DNA from: JAKANT01 sp035502095
Lineage (GTDB): Bacteria; Pseudomonadota; Gammaproteobacteria; Burkholderiales; Burkholderiaceae_F
Direction: 5' to 3'
Length of the DNA: 64,000 nucleotides
Assembly (NCBI GenBank): GCA_035502095.1
Contig: DATJUX010000040.1
Location: 261,117 to 325,116, forward strand
The notes below the pieces were generated by a model. The model ran no database searches, had not been told where the DNA came from, and worked only from the letters and a program-made list of their open reading frames with translations. Made by a program: the position numbers and the translations under genes. This document shows positions 62,792 through 64,000 of the stretch, one piece after another. The number at the start of each line of letters is the position of its first letter. The first letter of the stretch is position 1.

Positions 62792-63064
62792 CGTTCGGCA
62801 CAGGCAGAACTTGCCGCGCAGCCGGAAGTGCAGGCCGCGCTGCGTCAATACATGAGCAATCACTACCGCAAGTGGATAGACGAGAAACTGCCAGCGCTTG
62901 GCAATCGCACGCCGCGCAAGGCCGTGCGCGACCCCGACGGCCGCGAGGCGGTCGAGGCGCTGATCGCTCAGATCGAACGCGACGGCGCGCGGATGAACCC
63001 GCCGCTGGACGCCGACATCGTGCGCGAGCTGCGTGCGACGCTGGGGCTCGTGGCGCGGCGGTGA
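62792..63064 (+). pseudogene. C-terminal remnant of an uncharacterised protein with TPRxAxRxPxGRExVE motif
   Basis: Open from just after TGA 62789-62791 to TGA 63062-63064. The product ELAAQPEVQAALRQYMSNHY, KWIDEKLPALGNRTPRKAVR, DPDGREAVEALIAQIERDGA has a pattern I associate with the C-termini of SEC-C-type and similar uncharacterised proteins. It lacks an N-terminal part: no good start codon or ribosome site is present and the frame is closed directly upstream. GTG 62828 is the only candidate start. Most simply a gene that lost its 5' part; a short intact gene is less likely. Confidence 0.5.
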
Positions 63065-63521
63065 GTGCGGTCGAACGGGCGGCCCCTTCCGCGGCGGCGC
63101 GCGGTCGTCGAGTCTCGTGTTTTGAGACGAGGCCGCTCTATGCTCGGCTTCGTGCCGGCGAACAAGTCAGACGGAAACTGGCGATCGAGGAGTCGCTGTC
63201 TCTGGTACGTGAACCGGAAAACCCCTTGACGCCGACGACGTGCGCAGCGACTGACGTGGTTGCAAACTCGGCTTCCTGCCGCGTGCGGTGAACGCTGACG
63301 TGGCTCAGGGAGATCGCGGGAGGAACCGCGCTTGCATGGGGATCGCGTTACCGCACGTTTCGGAGTCGTGAGAGCGGGTGAAGTTTGTGGGGCTTGGGAG
63401 TATGACTAGGGACGACGAGTATGAATGCGATCGGTGGGAGCGCGTGAGTCACGGCGACATCCATCCCGGCAACTCGGCGGACCATGCTGAAAGGAGGAGC
63501 ACTTGATAGAGAGGTCACTGC
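63065..63521. other. Non-coding stretch before cas3
   Basis: About 457 bases without a recognisable gene or CRISPR-like repeats. A 34-codon open frame (63402-63506, starting MTRDDEYECDRW) has only a poor ribosome site. AAGGAGGAG (63491-63499) is a perfect Shine-Dalgarno but lies about 23 bases before the cas3 ATG. It would instead serve a TTG at 63503, which opens a 9-codon frame overlapping the cas3 start. The region probably contains the cas promoter; I see no clear -35/-10. Confidence 0.35.
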
Positions 63522-64000
63522 ATGGCCTTTGACGACGACTTCACGCTGCTGGTCGGCAACGCCCCTTTCCCGTGGCAGCGCGCGTTGTACGAGCGCTTCG
63601 TCGCGAGCGACTTTCCGAAAGCATGCGACCTGCCGACTGGCTTAGGGAAGACGAGCGTCATCGCCCTATGGTTGCTCGCGCTCGTGCAGAACTCGAGGCT
63701 GCCGCGGCGGCTCGTGTACGTCGTCAACCGTCGAACGGTTGTCGATCAGTCCACTGTCGAAGCTGAGCGGCTGCGAGCGGAGCTACTCAAGCCCGAGGCC
63801 CAGCGCCTTCGTGAGGCGCTCGTTGCATTGGGGGCGGTGTCGGCGAAGCACCCGCTGGCCATCAGCACGCTGCGCGGCGAGTTCGCCGACAACGCCGAGT
63901 GGCGGCGAGATCCATCACGGCCCAGCATTATCGTCGGCACTGTCGATATGATCGGTAGCCGTTTGCTCTTCAGCGGCTACGGCTGTGGATTCCGCAGCAG
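63522..64000 (+). CDS. cas3: CRISPR-associated helicase Cas3, subtype I-G (I-U) like, N-terminal part
   Basis: 159 codons are open to the window edge with no stop. The protein begins directly with helicase sequence: FPWQRALYERFVASDFP, Walker A CDLPTGLGKTSVIALWLLAL, motif Ia RRLVYVVNRRTVVDQSTVEA, STLRGEFADNAEWRRDPSRP and IIVGTVDMIGSRLLFSGYGC. There is no N-terminal HD nuclease, which fits I-G Cas3 proteins, where HD follows the helicase. The stretch up to FSGYGCGF is highly characteristic of that group. GAGG (63511-63514) lies seven bases before the ATG. The rest of the locus (Csx17/Cas8, Cas7, Cas5-6, adaptation genes, array) would lie to the right. Confidence 0.85.
   Translation, partial: MAFDDDFTLLVGNAPFPWQRALYERFVASDFPKACDLPTGLGKTSVIALWLLALVQNSRLPRRLVYVVNRRTVVDQSTVEAERLRAELLKPEAQRLREALVALGAVSAKHPLAISTLRGEFADNAEWRRDPSRPSIIVGTVDMIGSRLLFSGYGCGFRS

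Noticed and set aside
61529..64000. CRISPR array inside the window
   Set aside because: No regularly spaced repeats of 25-40 bases were seen; only cas3 has begun before the window ends.

Overview
The window is high-GC (clearly above 60% by eye), gene-dense chromosomal DNA. Its gene neighbourhoods are those of a betaproteobacterium, probably Burkholderiales or a close relative: ndk-rlmN-pilF-rodZ-ispG-hisS; surE-pcm-nlpD-rlmD; thrS-infC-rpmI-rplT-pheS-pheT-ihfA-merR-tRNA-Pro; lolC-lolD-tatD-comEC; recJ-prfB-lysS; iscRSUA-hscBA-fdx-iscX. The genus cannot be fixed from the sequence alone.

Layout. 1-11 kb (minus strand): two stacked operons for tRNA charging, isoprenoid synthesis, cell shape, type IV pilus assembly, rRNA methylation, nucleotide balance, cell-wall and stationary-phase maintenance. 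rpoS is missing from its usual slot after nlpD. 11.4-14.6 kb (plus): a PhaC-like DUF3141 hydrolase with a FabI-type reductase. 14.6-24.8 kb (minus): relA, tRNA-Val, and the translation operon thrS to ihfA. This operon carries a Phe/Thr-rich leader peptide with a terminator before thrS, an infC gene starting at ATC, and a second terminator-like hairpin just before pheS. 24.8-28 kb: mtfA, a flavodoxin-like protein, an alpha/beta hydrolase and 3-hydroxybutyrate dehydrogenase.

27.9-38.4 kb (minus) holds the most unusual system: two transglutaminase-fold proteins, two circularly permuted ATP-grasp proteins, two alpha-E domains (one fused to an ATP-grasp) and the proteasome-like peptidase Anbu. By published domain analyses this looks like a peptide-ligase/peptidase pathway whose substrate is unknown. 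38.5-51.5 kb: DNA uptake (comEC), lipoprotein export (lolCD), recJ, an RpfE-type protein, prfB with its programmed frameshift, lysS and a Nudix protein, plus a DUF2062 gene broken by an in-frame stop. 51.5-61.4 kb: the complete isc iron-sulfur operon under a recognisable IscR-type promoter, a low-molecular-weight phosphatase, uvrB and an aromatic/aspartate aminotransferase.

From tRNA-Asn (61.45 kb) to the end the DNA changes character. It holds short repeats, a DUF2971 gene, a small hypothetical gene, two apparently beheaded gene remnants, and then the start of a Cas3 helicase that looks like subtype I-G (formerly I-U). This is read as the edge of an integrated island carrying a CRISPR-Cas locus that continues beyond the window. 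No CRISPR array lies inside the window.
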